This document shows positions 37,611 through 49,700 of a DNA stretch of 64,000 bases, one piece after another. Below the pieces are notes generated by a model. The model worked only from the letters and a program-made list of their open reading frames with translations. It was not told the DNA's origin and did no database searches. Position 1 is the first letter of the stretch. Every line of letters starts with the position of its first letter. A program made the translations under genes and the position numbers. Source of the stretch: Piper betle (taxonomy: Eukaryota > Streptophyta > Magnoliopsida > Piperales > Piperaceae); assembly GCA_033002965.1 (NCBI GenBank), contig JAURVB010012425.1, positions 282,705-346,704 on the forward strand. The letters run 5' to 3'.

Positions 37611-40093
37611 TAAGGTGTTTGATTTTTCAAGAAAATTTGATAACAAAAATTTTTGTAAGAATTTTTTTAAAGAAAGCCAATTAAAAGTATGTTTGGCAAA
37701 AAAAAATTATTGCAAAGAGACGTCCATCTCCTCATTTGGCCATCCATAGAGATGGAAGGACGGTTAGGCCTTGGCTGCCCATGCTACATCCATGAGCATG
37801 GGCGGACAAGAGGTCTATGGTTGGTGTCATGGGCCTGATTTAAGGACCCAAATTTTTTCGATCCTAACCAGTCCTGTGCAGCATATTCTCACCACGAGAA
37901 CATCAGCTTAACACCAAGTACGCAACTTTGCAATAAAGCCTACACGCCAATACCAACCTGTGTTCGGCCAACCTCACTACCCCGAGGTTGCTGCCTTCAA
38001 CCCTTCGCTCGACCACAATGTGTTTGTACCGCACCAAACACCGACACAACACTTCTAGCTACCGACACACCTTGCCGATAGGCTGTTCCAGAAGTCAAAC
38101 AGCACCACACGCTGCACTGCCCGATCGCCCAACCAGCAATTACGCGTCTTGGGTTTGTGCCGTCTGCCCTTGCTCGTCTCAGCACCAGTTCCCGCAACTG
38201 GCTGCCTTGTAAACTTCGACCGTGACCTAGGATACAGAAGTTCCCTGTCTAAACGCCAGCCAACAAGCAAAACACAGATTACGGGAAAACACTTCCCAAC
38301 CTTATATCATTAACCTGATTATAAGGATTTTACAAGCACTCGAACTCTCCTCTCAAGCACTTGCTCGGCTTGTGGACAGCCCCCACAGCCTCGCCCCAAT
38401 GTACCCACAAATACAAAGGCGCACAACGAATTACTCCCCGAGTAACTCTACCTCGATTGCCAACACAAGCAACCTAACAACATGTACCTGGTTTCCAGCA
38501 AGCCGATGAAGTTCCAGCGCTCACCACGAACACCGGCTGCAGCAACTCCACGCTTCTTTCTCACCAGCCGCACCCCGTTGCTTTTCCTCACAAAGGAACA
38601 CGTCTGGAATCTCAGGAACTCTCCTCCTCTCCGGACTCAATTCCTCTCTTGATCCACTCCCACGTCTTTCCTTTGATCTGGTGATCTTCCTTGATCCACC
38701 GACCTCTTTTCCAGCATAACCCCTTGCAGATATACACCACGCCCCTTCTGCTTCAGATAACTCCGGATCCAGCATCTCTATCCACAAAGATCTGCAATCT
38801 CCACCGTATCCAGCAACCTAACACCACACCACGTCCAGGTTCACCCTCACGGCCTTGTGGTTATCTTCAGAAGTTTGTTGCAGCCTTCACGTCCCTGGAT
38901 ATGCATATCAGATCTTCCACCAAGATACGCCCCCAGCAACTTCCATGAAGCTTCCTCACAAACCCTTGGCTGCACCGTCTGGTCAGCCCGTCTCGCCCCA
39001 CCGGCTCGACCCCAACAACGTCCAGACATGGCTCAACCTCCCCAACACTTCACCGATCACATGCTAGCAATGGTCCATCACCATCGCCCTGCACCAGCCC
39101 TGCCGCTCGTGCATGCCCATGCACTGTCGCGCGCACCAGAACCCGCTCGCGTGAATGCTCAGCGCACACCGTTGCGCACTTGCGCGCCACGCTGCGCTTG
39201 CGCACGCTACGTGTCTGCACACCCGTGCACTCGCACGTCTGTCGCTCCTCGCGCACACACCTACGTGCACGACCGCGCGCACGCCCGCTACAGTGCTCAG
39301 TTCTGTGCCACAACATAATACCGCTAATTTGCTCGGTATTGACAGCTGCTCGGCATTCTGTGCTGTGCACTCAGCTCGGTAGCCGGCTCGGTCCACGGTT
39401 GCACCACAACCTCAATCTGCTGACCCAAACAGCGATCAACAGTAACTTGAGGTTTCTCGACCTGGACTCGGCCACATGCTCGATGCACCAAATACCGACC
39501 CATATGCCGATACTACTGCTGTAACTCGACGCCATGCTCCATCGCCATGTTCGATCACTCGGCAACCTCGTGCACCTTGGTTTGTAACCTGCAACTAAAC
39601 ACGAGTTAGCCTCGATATGTTGTTTCAACCACTCAGATAGCCACCGCTACCCCCTCATGGACGCGGGAAACTTAAGGACAACACCCAAACCTTAGTTCCC
39701 GGCAACGCCTATGAATCACGGCTGTAACAGCTGGCCAAGAGCCAGCTGCCCATGGAGCCATGGCCAAGAGCTAGCTGCCCATGGCCACCTACATGGTCGG
39801 TCAGGCCAAGATCTAGCTGCCCTTCCGATGAAAATTCCGACAATGTCTCCAGTGGCAGACATAAGAGGGGTCGGAAGATAAAGGACTGGGAAAAGGCGGG
39901 AACTCGAGAGAGAAAAGTCATGAAAAAATATTTTTCTTATTAAAAAGTGACACCTTTTTTCACATTTTCTGCGTAAAGTCTATCACATTTTTTTAATTTG
40001 ACATATGTTCTACTGAACACCTTTTGCACCTTTTTGTTTTTATTTTTTATTTTTTGCCAAAAAAATGGTTAAAAATTGTAACCAAACACCCTG
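37611..40093. mobile_element. TIR-bounded element with a GC-rich interior
   Basis: The left end reads TAAGGTGTTTGATTTTTCAAG and the right end, reversed, CAGGGTGTTTGGTTACAATT. Both resemble the TIRs of the nearby MITE at 32380-32854. The outer 100-150 bp on each side are AT-rich, while the interior (about 37740-39930) is GC-rich and crowded with open frames on all strands, none coherent. Flanking trinucleotides (TAT, TTT) do not match, so the boundary is uncertain. A minisatellite based on GGCCAAGAGCCAGCTGCCCA repeats three times at about 39730-39830. Confidence 0.4.
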
Positions 40094-41139
40094 TTTAACA
40101 GAAACATTGCAAAAGAGAGAGCATAACAGCAAATTTATTATAACCCAGACCTTCGACAAGAGGTAAGGTTGTGAAGTTCAGGAGCAACTGGCCCAGAAAA
40201 CATCATAAAAGTGTAAAGCTTAACAAAATGTATGAGAAAGACTGAGTTTAGAACCGACCCTACACAGGCTGCTCTCCCTTGTTATCCTACACAAACAATG
40301 CAGACAAAGTTACAAACCAAGAACAGGGAATACAGCTTCAATAAAGATGCAAAACATATATGCATAATTAACATCAATTATATTGTTATCATACTTGTCA
40401 TTTCACAGAGAAATCAAGTTCAAGGCTCTCTAATTATAAAAGCATTTTGCTCTATTGAAACACTCTTGTCTGTGTCAAATCTGAATAACACCAGCCTCTG
40501 TTGTCCATAAAATAAATATATGTTCACTCCAATGGAGTTAATATAAATATACATCCACCCAATGTGCCCATCCTAACTTGAAAACAGCGCTTTTGTTGCA
40601 AAAAAATAGCCGATCCGATAAAATGGGAGACTAGCATAACAACTTCCATGAAAATGATGAAACATACAAGTTCCAACACACTTATAGTTGTAGTTTACTA
40701 AAGCTTTATTTTTCCAGTAATGTAAGAAGTTATCGAATTTTATGACTTCTAGGAAACATTTGCCCATTCACGTTTAAAGTTGAAAGTTGTTTAATTAATG
40801 GTTGCCTTTTCTAAAAGGGCAAAACTTATAGTCATACGAGTACAAAGAGAGAAAATATTTTTAAATACATCAATTTAGGTCATTGAGCCATTAAGTTATG
40901 TTCCATTTAGGAGTAAAGTTTATTTTCCCCATATTCCTTAAGTGTTCATTTGTATCTTTCTTCTTCTAATTTGCTCTTCAAAATTTTCATCCTCTTTCTT
41001 AAGCATTTCAAGCGTGATACTAATGTTGACATTCTCCCAGAGAAGGCTCTAATTTAGGTCATCACTGTCTAGTTTACCTACCTGCAACGGGTGTGCGTCA
41101 ATAATTCAGAAAAATATAAATGCGATCAAAAAATTAAAA
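40094..41139. other. Spacer without recognised gene
   Basis: AT-rich. A short minus-strand frame at 40201-40136 has no splice or homology support. Nothing else is identified. Confidence 0.4.
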
Positions 41140-42050
41140 AATTCATTCCAACCAGCATCTCATCTCAACCATATACACATGCAGTTATGCATGCAGGAAT
41201 TATGTAGAAATAAAAAATTGGAGCACCAACAACAAAACCATTCACTACTTCTACACTGTTTTTGAGCACAAATTAACAGAGATAACCAAATGAGCAAAAA
41301 CCCTATAAAGAAAAGCAAAAGATGAAAACTTCCAATTAATAATTCAGAACAAACGACGACTGACAGATACTTCTACTCCCATACACATATGCAGTTACGC
41401 ACACAAGAAATATGTAGAAATCAAAAAATTGGAGCCACCAACAACAAACCCATTTACTACTTCCACACTGTTTTCAAGCATAAATTAACAAATGGAACCC
41501 AAAACAGTGGGAAAGAAAGTAAAAGATGGGAATTTTCAATCAATAATTCAGGTAAAAAAAAAAAGACCAGCCACAATTCCTTCTACCCAGATATAGATAT
41601 GTGCAACCAAAAAAATGGAAAATGTCACAACCAACATTTGTACTAGTTAAAACATTGAGGGGGCAAAAGCCATCGACTGCTGCAACAAAGGGAACATATG
41701 AGAAAGCGATAAAGATGGAACCTTTCAATCAATAATTCACAAGAAAAGAAGAAGATCGCCCACAAACAATTCCATCTACCCAGCAGATATATATATATAC
41801 ACATGCAATCAAAGAAACTGAAAATTTCACAACCAACACATATCCTAGTTAGAACATTGAGGGGACAATCCCATTTACTACACTACCACACAATCTTCAA
41901 GCACAAACTAACAAACTGAACCGACAAATATTAAAAAGCAAAAAATACAGGGCATTCAATAATTCATAAGAAAAGAAGACCAAACACAATTCCATTTCCA
42001 TCTAATTAAACATGCAATAAAAAAATTATTCATCTTGATAAAAGAAAAGC
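41140..42050. repeat. Tandem array, unit about 200 bp, 3' of the small conserved gene
   Basis: Four to five diverged copies are visible near 41150, 41380, 41590, 41790 and 41990. Shared words include ACACATATGCAGTTA-type starts, GTAGAAATMAAAAAATTGGAG, CCATTTACTACTTCCACACTG, and AATCAATAATTCA ends with AGAAAAGAAG. Confidence 0.75.
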
Positions 42051-42101
42051 CTGGAACTTTGGCATCCCAACATCTCGTCTCACCCGAGAAAGAGAAGAGT
42101 A

Positions 42102-42394
42102 TCAGTTGGTAGAGGAAGAGGGAGGTGGGGGGCGTGCCATGTCCTGGAGGAGGTCGTCGTAGGGGTCACGTCGGCCGGGGACCTGGCTGATCTGGGCGTC
42201 CCATGCGAGCTGGGCGTTGTGGCGGTCGAAGGTCCAGAAGCCGTAGGGACGGAGGGGAGGCTCCACATCTTCTTGGTCTTCTCGCACCTCTCCTTCATGC
42301 GGTAGATGTGCTCCCTCTGCTTCCGATCCCTCTCCTCCGGATCCTCCATCAACCTCAACACCAAGTTCTCCGCAAACTCCATGATGAACCCCAT
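42102..42394 (-). CDS. Small conserved plant protein (At4g29660-like), one-base frame break
   Basis: The reading gives about 97 residues. The N-terminal half (MEFAENLVLRLMEDPEERD, then a charged helix ending in MWSLP) lies in one frame. The C-terminal half (RPYGFWTFDRHNAQLAWD, then QISQVPGRRDPYDDLLQD) lies in the next. The switch falls on the G-run 42254-42257 (minus-strand CCCC), where one more base would join the halves exactly. From memory this resembles the Arabidopsis embryo-defective protein At4g29660, but I am not certain of that name; the biochemical role is unknown to me. A CT tract (42401-42415) lies in the leader. The frame break is probably a homopolymer error. Confidence 0.7.
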
Positions 42395-42599
42395 CTCCCC
42401 CTCTCTCTCTCTCTCCGAGTCTCAACCCTCAACGCAACCCAAACCACCTTCGTCTTCAACCCAAGCAACCACTTCTTCTTCTTCAAACCCTCTCTTCCTA
42501 CGATACCTCTCTCTGGTTCGGGTCCAGGGCTCCTAAGGGCCACAAAGTTTAGCGCTGTTCACGGCAGAATGGGTCCACCGTGGTTGGTAGCTTTCGAGA

Positions 42600-44110
42600 T
42601 CGAGTCGAATTTGAGTTAGAATTAATATAACCTAGACATAATTTTATTATTATTTGAATATTAATTAGAATTTTATGTGGCTGGTTTTCCGAATGTCTTT
42701 TTTAAATGTTGTAATTTTAAATATAATCGATATATATTTTAATTTATATTGATAGTATTTATTACATGTATATATTTTAGTTTTAATTTAAATTTTTTAT
42801 TTAACTTTTAGTTATTTGAAGGGCGATTAAATGTAATTTGACTCGTACTAAATATTTTAACTTGGTTTATGTAAAGTTTCTTTACTAATTTTAGTAAAAT
42901 TTACCATTTATAATATATCATTTACACTTATTTCATACCAACCAACTAAATTGACGTTAAAGAGATATAGAAGCACCCAAAATAGGCTGACGCTCAGCAT
43001 ACGTTATTGGTAAAGAAAAATAAATTAATGAACTTGGGTGTGAAAACAAATAATAAAAATAATAATAACTATATGCCCTTTCTAGGACTTGAGAAGATAG
43101 TTGTTCAATATAATTTGGACTTGTTTGCACCAAACTAACCATCAATTCATTACATGTGAATGCTTACCTCAAAAAATAGAGATGAAACAACTATTTAGTA
43201 ACACTGCAAGCTGCATCAAATAAAGGAGAAACACAATATTTGTCTTGGGTTTTATTACATTTGAGGTTGTTGTAATTTTAATATGATTAGAACAAAATTT
43301 GGCGAAGGAACGAACACTTTTAATGAACTTCAACTCCCAGTCTGAATTGGTTACTTTCTTCTCGTTCGTTCCTGTATGTGAAATTTCGAATTCGAATTTT
43401 TCGGATTTATAATATATCTAAAAATATTTGAATCTAATATAGATTTGGGGTGATCTAATCCGTATCCAAATAATATTTTATAAAATTATATTTTAAAATA
43501 ATAATATTATTATTATTTTTAATCTATCAAAAAACATGGGCTGTTTAATCTACTCAATAGACACGTCACAAGGATTGGAGAAAGCTATAATTGTGAGAAG
43601 GATGTGCTCTTGTGGTATAAGTCATACTTTACTTCAATTGCTTTGATGCTTAGGCTTCTACCTTACTAGATTTAACAGGACATATTTCAAATGATAGTTA
43701 TGATCTTGTTGAAATGGTTTCATGCAAATTTTTGTTCTTCTAAGACACATGTCTTTAGAAGAACTTTTTGTTTATGAAGGTTTATTTTCTTTGTTGGATG
43801 TGGTCATGATAGGGATGAACATGATCTCTTATTATTTCATAAAAATTTTGTGTGCTCCTAAGATCTATGTTCTGAGAGGTATTTTCTATGATTTGGAATT
43901 GATCTGCCAGTTATAGTCATTCAGAATGATGTTGATAGCTTTGAATCAGTACCACTTTGTTTATATATGGTGGTTTATTTTCTTTGATTTGCAATAGTCA
44001 TAACATGCTTGCATGACTATGTTCTCTTCTTCTCCCTGCCAGTTTGGTCATTCAAAATGATGTAGATAATTTGTTGGCTCGTCTCATGTGTATTGTCATA
44101 TGTTTTGCAG
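42600..44110. other. AT-rich spacer and pseudogene intron
   Basis: The 5' half is plain AT-rich spacer. From about 43700 the sequence has intron character, with short diverged repeats of GTCATTCARAATGATGTWGATA (near 43917 and 44050). No first exon for the reductase relic was found. Confidence 0.4.
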
Positions 44111-44560
44111 GCCCTCTTTGTTCACAAGTACAGTGGAGCCATGGGGATTGAGTCTACAGTGATGATTTCTTCAAGCTACTTCCTCTTCTCTGTGATTTCA
44201 ATTCTCAGTCAATCGCTTGCAGGAGTTTCTTCGGACCCTCCATTGATCTTCTTGATTGGCATATTGGGCACTTCTATCACCATCTCCTCCTATCAAAATT
44301 GAGAAGCAAGGATGGTGAAGGTTATAAAATCCCAAGGGGGCTTGTTTGGATTGGTCATCTGCCCACATTACTTGTTTGAGATAATGGGTTTCATTGGAAT
44401 GACCTTGATCTCCCCAGCAGTTTTTACCATCTCTTTTACTCTGGGATCTACCTTGTATTTGATGGGGAGAAGCTACACCGCCAGGAATTGGTACTTGACA
44501 AAGTTCCCAGATTTCCCCAAACAAAAACAAATGAAGGCTATCATTCCTTATTTTTTCTGA
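44111..44560 (+). pseudogene. Steroid 5-alpha-reductase family relic, last exon only
   Basis: After a TTTTGCAG acceptor the frame reads ALFVHKYSGAMGIES, a DET2-like 3-oxo-5-alpha-steroid 4-dehydrogenase segment. It then continues in a shifted frame with HFYHHLLLSKLR, and in the first frame again with LVICPHYLFEIMGF, LYLMGRSY and the C-terminus AIIPYFF. The family reduces a steroid or fatty-acyl double bond with NADPH in the ER membrane; the HFYHH and ICPHYLFE patches are part of its conserved C-terminal core. Frame breaks lie near 44270 (one base missing before the FYHH motif) and in the G-run near 44333. The N-terminal exon is absent from the 1.5 kb upstream. I call it a truncated pseudogene. 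Confidence 0.75.
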
Positions 44561-45410
44561 TAGAAAGCATGGACAGTTGCAGCATATGTTTTTCACTTTT
44601 GTCTTAGAGAAGCTTGGCGAGAAACACAATTGCATAGAAGATGAATAATGTTCAAAAGTTCTTTCCCTGTTCTAATTTGTTTGTCCAATCCTTATATTAA
44701 ATAATGTAATAAACGTCTAATTCTTGCCGGCAGGTTAAGTTATAAATGGAAGATGAAAATTTCTTCGATAAAAACTTTCCTGTTTTCCATCTTGGGTATC
44801 TTTACCCTGCTCAAAAGATTGAACTTATCAGGAGGTAGCCAGCAGCTTGGACTTACCTCACTGGTTCTATGCAATCGACAAAATAAAAAAATTCTGTATA
44901 TCCTTCACAGAAACAGCACTGTTATAACATATGTATGGAAGGGTACATCAGTGTATTGTAATCATCATTTTCTTCTATTCTAAAACATTCATCGTTTTCT
45001 ACCATTCTTAAACATTCTGCTACAGATACTAGGATGACAAATAATTTATATTAAGGCATTGACGATGACGAGGAAAATATATTAAAAATACATCAAAGTT
45101 CAAACCTTCCTTGCACGGGTTCGCTGTTTTGTTGCATGTTGGACAACCTTTTCCTCGACAGGGAGCCCTTTCCGTCTCCTTACGGCAGCAACGAGCTTTC
45201 TAGCTGTATTAGCAGCAACACTAAAGCCATCTCCGAACTCTTAAATCTCCTCCTTAGTTCTAGGCACAAAAAAAGGATCTTCTGACAATGCTTGCCAGTG
45301 ACTAAGCACAAGAAGCGCACTACAAGCTCCAGAAGTCCGTCTCCTCAGCTCATATGCAAATCCAAAGCTCTCGGAAACGGGAACATAGGCATAAACAGTG
45401 AAAAGAGGAG

Positions 45411-46150
45411 TGTTGGGTATATCTCACATTGGTCATAGAGGTTATTCGTGACTTGTATATAGGCTAATGGAAAAATTTTATTCATTGAACTAGCTTTTGA
45501 ATTAAGAGAGGCTTGTGACACTTATTACAAATTTTATTTGATTGTTTAAAGTCCCTTTGGGGACCCGAAGGGTCCAACAATGGTTTCGGAGCTTGGTTGG
45601 GAGCTTAAAAGCCCAACAAGTGGTATCAGAGCCGAGTTTGTCTATGCCAATTGTTGTTGTTTTCTTCATAGGTTCCACTTATGATTTGAAGAGAAGTTTG
45701 TAGGTGGGTGCCGTCTGATTTAAAGGTTCGGGCCCAACAGTGGTTTCAGAGCTTGGTTGGGGGCCTAAAGGGCCCAACAAGTGGTATCATAGCCAGGTTC
45801 GAGCCGAGTTTGTCTATACCGATTGTTATTATTTCCTTCATAGGTTGTTGTTGTTTCCTTCATAGGTTCCACCTGATGATTTGAAGAGGAGTTTGAGTTT
45901 GCTAGGTGGGTGCCATCTGATTTAGAGGGAGTGTACGATGATGGTTTCGGGTCACGCCCGATATGTAAAGGGGAGTTATTTTATCCCACATTGGTCGTAG
46001 AGGTTATTGGTGACTTGTATATAGGCTAATGGGAAAGTCTTATTCCTTGAGCTAGCTTTGCGAGTTTTTTAGTTATTTAAAGTCCCTTTGGGGGCCCGAA
46101 GGGTCCAACAGTAATTTCGGAGCTTGGGTAGGGGCCCAAAGGGCCCAACA
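45411..46150 (+). mobile_element. TRIM (miniature LTR retrotransposon) inside the EFL1 pseudogene
   Basis: The element is exactly 740 bp and starts TGTTGGG, ends CCCAACA. It is flanked by the 5-bp target duplication AGGAG (45406-45410 and 46151-46155). LTR 1 is about 45411-45618, followed by TGGTATCAGAGCC at 45621, a methionine-tRNA primer-binding site. LTR 2 is about 45973-46150, preceded by the purine tract AAAGGGGAG. The core is about 350 bp, contains a second primer-site-like copy near 45781, and has no coding sequence. Removing it joins the EFL1 codons for EGSP and LFTV exactly. Confidence 0.9.
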
Positions 46151-46320
46151 AGGAGAACCTTCCCACATCGATTCCTTCAACACCCGAGCTCGACGCCTCG
46201 CAAGCACCGCATACATTGGACCTAGATATTCTGTAGGAGTGTTCAATTCACAGAAATACATAGCTTTTTGGAGCATGGCTGACCTACAGGCTTCCTTTAC
46301 TGGCATCATAACTTGTCCTG

Positions 46321-46728
46321 AGAAGACACCGTGCTAGGCCTCCTGAGAAGACACCGTGCTGGGCTTGTTGCCGAGCAAGAACACCGTGCTGGGCTTGTTG
46401 CCGAGCAAGATCGGTATTATCAGGCGCAGAAATCTGAGCCTCAACTAGAAAAGCTAAACCCCACATGGGTTCATCACATAATGGTCCTGCAACTGTGGCT
46501 AATTGGAAACCTGCAACGACATGGCTCTCAAGGGATTGAGCCTCCACAAGCAGGTTTCCAATTAGTCATTGATGATTTTGACCCTACACATAATGGTCTC
46601 CACAAGTAGGTTTTCAATTAGCCTCTCAAGGAAACCTGTAGCTGTGGCAAATTGGAAACCTGCAACGACATGGTTCTGAATTTTGACCCTGCACAGATGA
46701 TTTAGGAATGGATTTTTCAACAAAGCCT
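46321..46728. repeat. Clustered small tandem duplications in EFL1 exon sequence
   Basis: A 25-bp unit (GAGAAGACACCGTGCT...) occurs at 46321 and 46346. A 30-bp unit (encoding LARQQAQHGV) occurs at 46351 and 46381. Partial copies of the exon encoding HVVAGFQLAT lie at about 46490-46535 and 46630-46680. All match neighbouring EFL1 sequence. Confidence 0.85.
46688..46728. repeat. 41-bp EFL1 direct repeat, left copy (right copy 51212-51252)
   Basis: The 41 bases that encode GFVEKSIPKSSVQ on the minus strand occur identically on both sides of the copia element. This is too long for a copia target duplication. Confidence 0.9.
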
Positions 46729-49700
46729 TGTTGTATGTTGTTAAAATAAAGTCTCACATCTAAAATGTGGGTGATATAGGAGGAGTCCTCTCCTATAAAA
46801 AGGACCCTTCCCTGTTTAGTTCACCCATCTCAAAATCTTTTCTCTTCTTTCATTAACAATTTGTTCATTCTCTCCTTTATAATATTTTTTTAATTAATGA
46901 AATATTATTTTAGTAATGTTCGAGGACGTTGGCATAATTGGCCAAAGGCATAATTGGCCAAACCTCGTTAAATCTCTCGTGTTCTTTTTTATGTTTATTT
47001 AATAGCTATTGTCGGGTATAGTTGTTAATTATTGTGCTATTCAAATTACTTGTCTTGATAAAATTTTGTTTAGGAGTTGGTTTTTAAGCCGACCAGTGTG
47101 TCCCACCATACTTTTTTAGTTATCTTTGGTGAAAATTACCTGGTTTTCACAATAATTGGTATTAGAGAAAGGCTTATTTTAACGGCTTACACTGATCTTC
47201 CACTTCAGAAAAATTTCCTTGGGCCAATTGGCATTTCGAGCTCCTGGTTTATTTTAGTATGCCCTATGGTTGCGGCTTACGCTGATCTTCCACTTTAGAA
47301 AAAATTTCCTTGGGCTAGTTGGTATTCCGTATTAACAACTATTAAATAGACTTTGTAGCAGAAATGACAGACAACATAAAAAAATCCACATCGAAGGTCA
47401 CAACTTCTTCATCTTCAATTTTGGCAATAACTACCGTGACAAATGCAAGATTTGAAGTGGAGATTTTTTATGGTACCGGTCATTTTGACATGTGGCAAAG
47501 TGAGATTTTGAATGCCCTCTCCCAATAGGGTCTAGACATTACATTGAAGAAGAGAAACCAGATGATGTTGAGGAGAAAGAATAGAAGACAATAAATAGAT
47601 TGGCATGTGCTACCATTTAAACGTGTCTTTCTAGAGAGCAAAGGTATGCATTTTCTAAAGAAATTTCTGCAAGTAAATTGCAGAAGGCACTGGAGGAGAA
47701 ATTCTTGAAGAAAAGTAGTCAGAATAAGATCTATATGAAAAAGAGATTGTTTCGCTTCAATTATGTTCCTGATACCTCTCTGAATAATCATATTACTAGC
47801 TTCAATCAGCTAGTAACTGATCTGGTGAATATGGATGTGACTTTTGAAGATGAAGATTTGGCTCTGATGTTGTTGGGATCACTTCCTCATGAATTTGAAA
47901 TTCTTGAAACTACTCTACTTCATAGGAAGGTTGTTGTGTCTCTCAGTGAACTAATTGTTGCCTTGTATAGTTATGAATTAAGTAAGAAAGAAAAACAAGA
48001 AAATACAAATGCAAAAGCAGAAGCTCTTATTGTGGATAGAGGCCGGTCGTAGAGTCAGAACAAAGGAAGAAGGGGAAGGCCAAAGTCAAAGTCCAGACCA
48101 AGTAAAGATGAATGTGCCTTTTGTCGAGAAAAAGGGCATTAGAAGAAAGATTGTCTCAAGCTGAAAAATAAGGCAAACCTGAGAAGGAAAAAGCTGCTCC
48201 AAATGTTACTGAGTGTGATGATGCATATTCAAACCTTCAAATTGTTGCATCAACTAGCAATTCTAGTTCATGGTTGCTAGATTTTGCTTGTAACCATCAT
48301 ATGACGCTTAATCGAGAATAGTTTTTTGATTTTAAAGAACTATAAGGTGGAATTGTCTACACAACAAATAATGCCCCTCTTGTCATAATGGAGTTGGTTC
48401 AGTTCATCGAGGAATCATGATGGATCAACCAGAATCTTAACTGGTGTTCATTATGTGACAGATTTGATGAAGAATCTCATCTCTGTGGGAACCTTAGAGT
48501 CAAAAGGTTTCAAAGTGAGGGCAAAAGATGGGATAATGAGGAATACTTTATGGGTAGTACAATGAAGGGGATCCGAAGAAGAAATAATGTGTATTACTTT
48601 ATGGGTAGTATAATTGTTGGGGAAGCAGCAGCGACATCAACTTTTAATAATGATCAGGAGTCAAAAGCAACTAAGTTATGGCATATGCGCTTGGGGCATG
48701 CTGGAAAAAAATCCTTGAAACTATTGATAAATCAAGGATTATTCAAAGGAGCTCGGGCTTGCAAAATAGATTTTTGCGAGCACTGTATTAAAGGGAAGAA
48801 AACAAGGGTAAAATTTGGTACAACAATCCATGATACTGATGGTATTTTGGATTATGTTTACTCGGATGTGTGTGGGCCTTCTAAGACAGCTTCATTGGGA
48901 GGTAAACACTATTATGTTTCCCTTGTTGATGATTTTTCCCGGAGAATTTGGGTGTATACGATGAAGACGAAGAATGAAGTGTAGGGAATTTTCCTGAAAT
49001 GGAAAAAATGGTGGAGACTCAAACAGGTAGAAGAGTCAAACATTTTCATATAGACATTGGTGGAGAATTCAAAAATGATCCATTTCAAAAGGTCTGTGAA
49101 GATGAAGGTATTGTCAGACACTTCACTATCAGAAATACACCACAACAAAATGGGGTGGCAGAACGAATAAATCGAACCTTGTTGGAGAAGGTTCGGTGTA
49201 TGTTGTCCAATGCTAGGTTGGGCAAAGAATTTTGGGCTGAGGCTATGGTATATGCTTGTCACCTTACATGGTTTTGGTTCCACCGCATATTACCATGTTA
49301 AGGAGTCAAAGCTGGATCCAAGAGCAAAGAAGGAAATATTTATGGGGATCACCTCTAATGTGAAAGGCTATCGTCTTTGGTATCCAGAAATAAAGAAAGT
49401 AATCTTCAGTAGGGATGTTACCTTTGATAAATCTACCATGTTGAGAAAGGTGACTTTTGAAAATATAAAATAGACAGATGGTACTCCCAAACAGGTGGAG
49501 TTTGATGGCAACAGAATTGTCCTAGCAGATGCAAAAATTCATGATGACTCTCCTTTAGTAGAAGAAGAGTCAAATGAAGAAGAAGTTCAGACCCCAGAAC
49601 CTCCACATCAACATGAATCAATTGCACAAAGGAAGGGAAAGAGAACCATTAGACAATCTGCCCGCTATGCTAATATGGTCTCTTCTACATCACCAATTGC

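Noticed and set aside
38521..39628. Several overlapping open frames of 60-150 residues on both strands in the GC-rich block
   Set aside because: They overlap in all frames, are low-complexity, and show no domain or splice signals; this is what GC-rich, stop-poor DNA gives by chance.
40136..40201. Short minus-strand frame MFSGPVAPELHNL...
   Set aside because: Only 21 residues, no acceptor in front, and no family I recognise.
46688..46728. Reading the 41-bp repeat as the copia target duplication
   Set aside because: Copia duplications are about 5 bp, and the element has no 3' LTR at the right copy.
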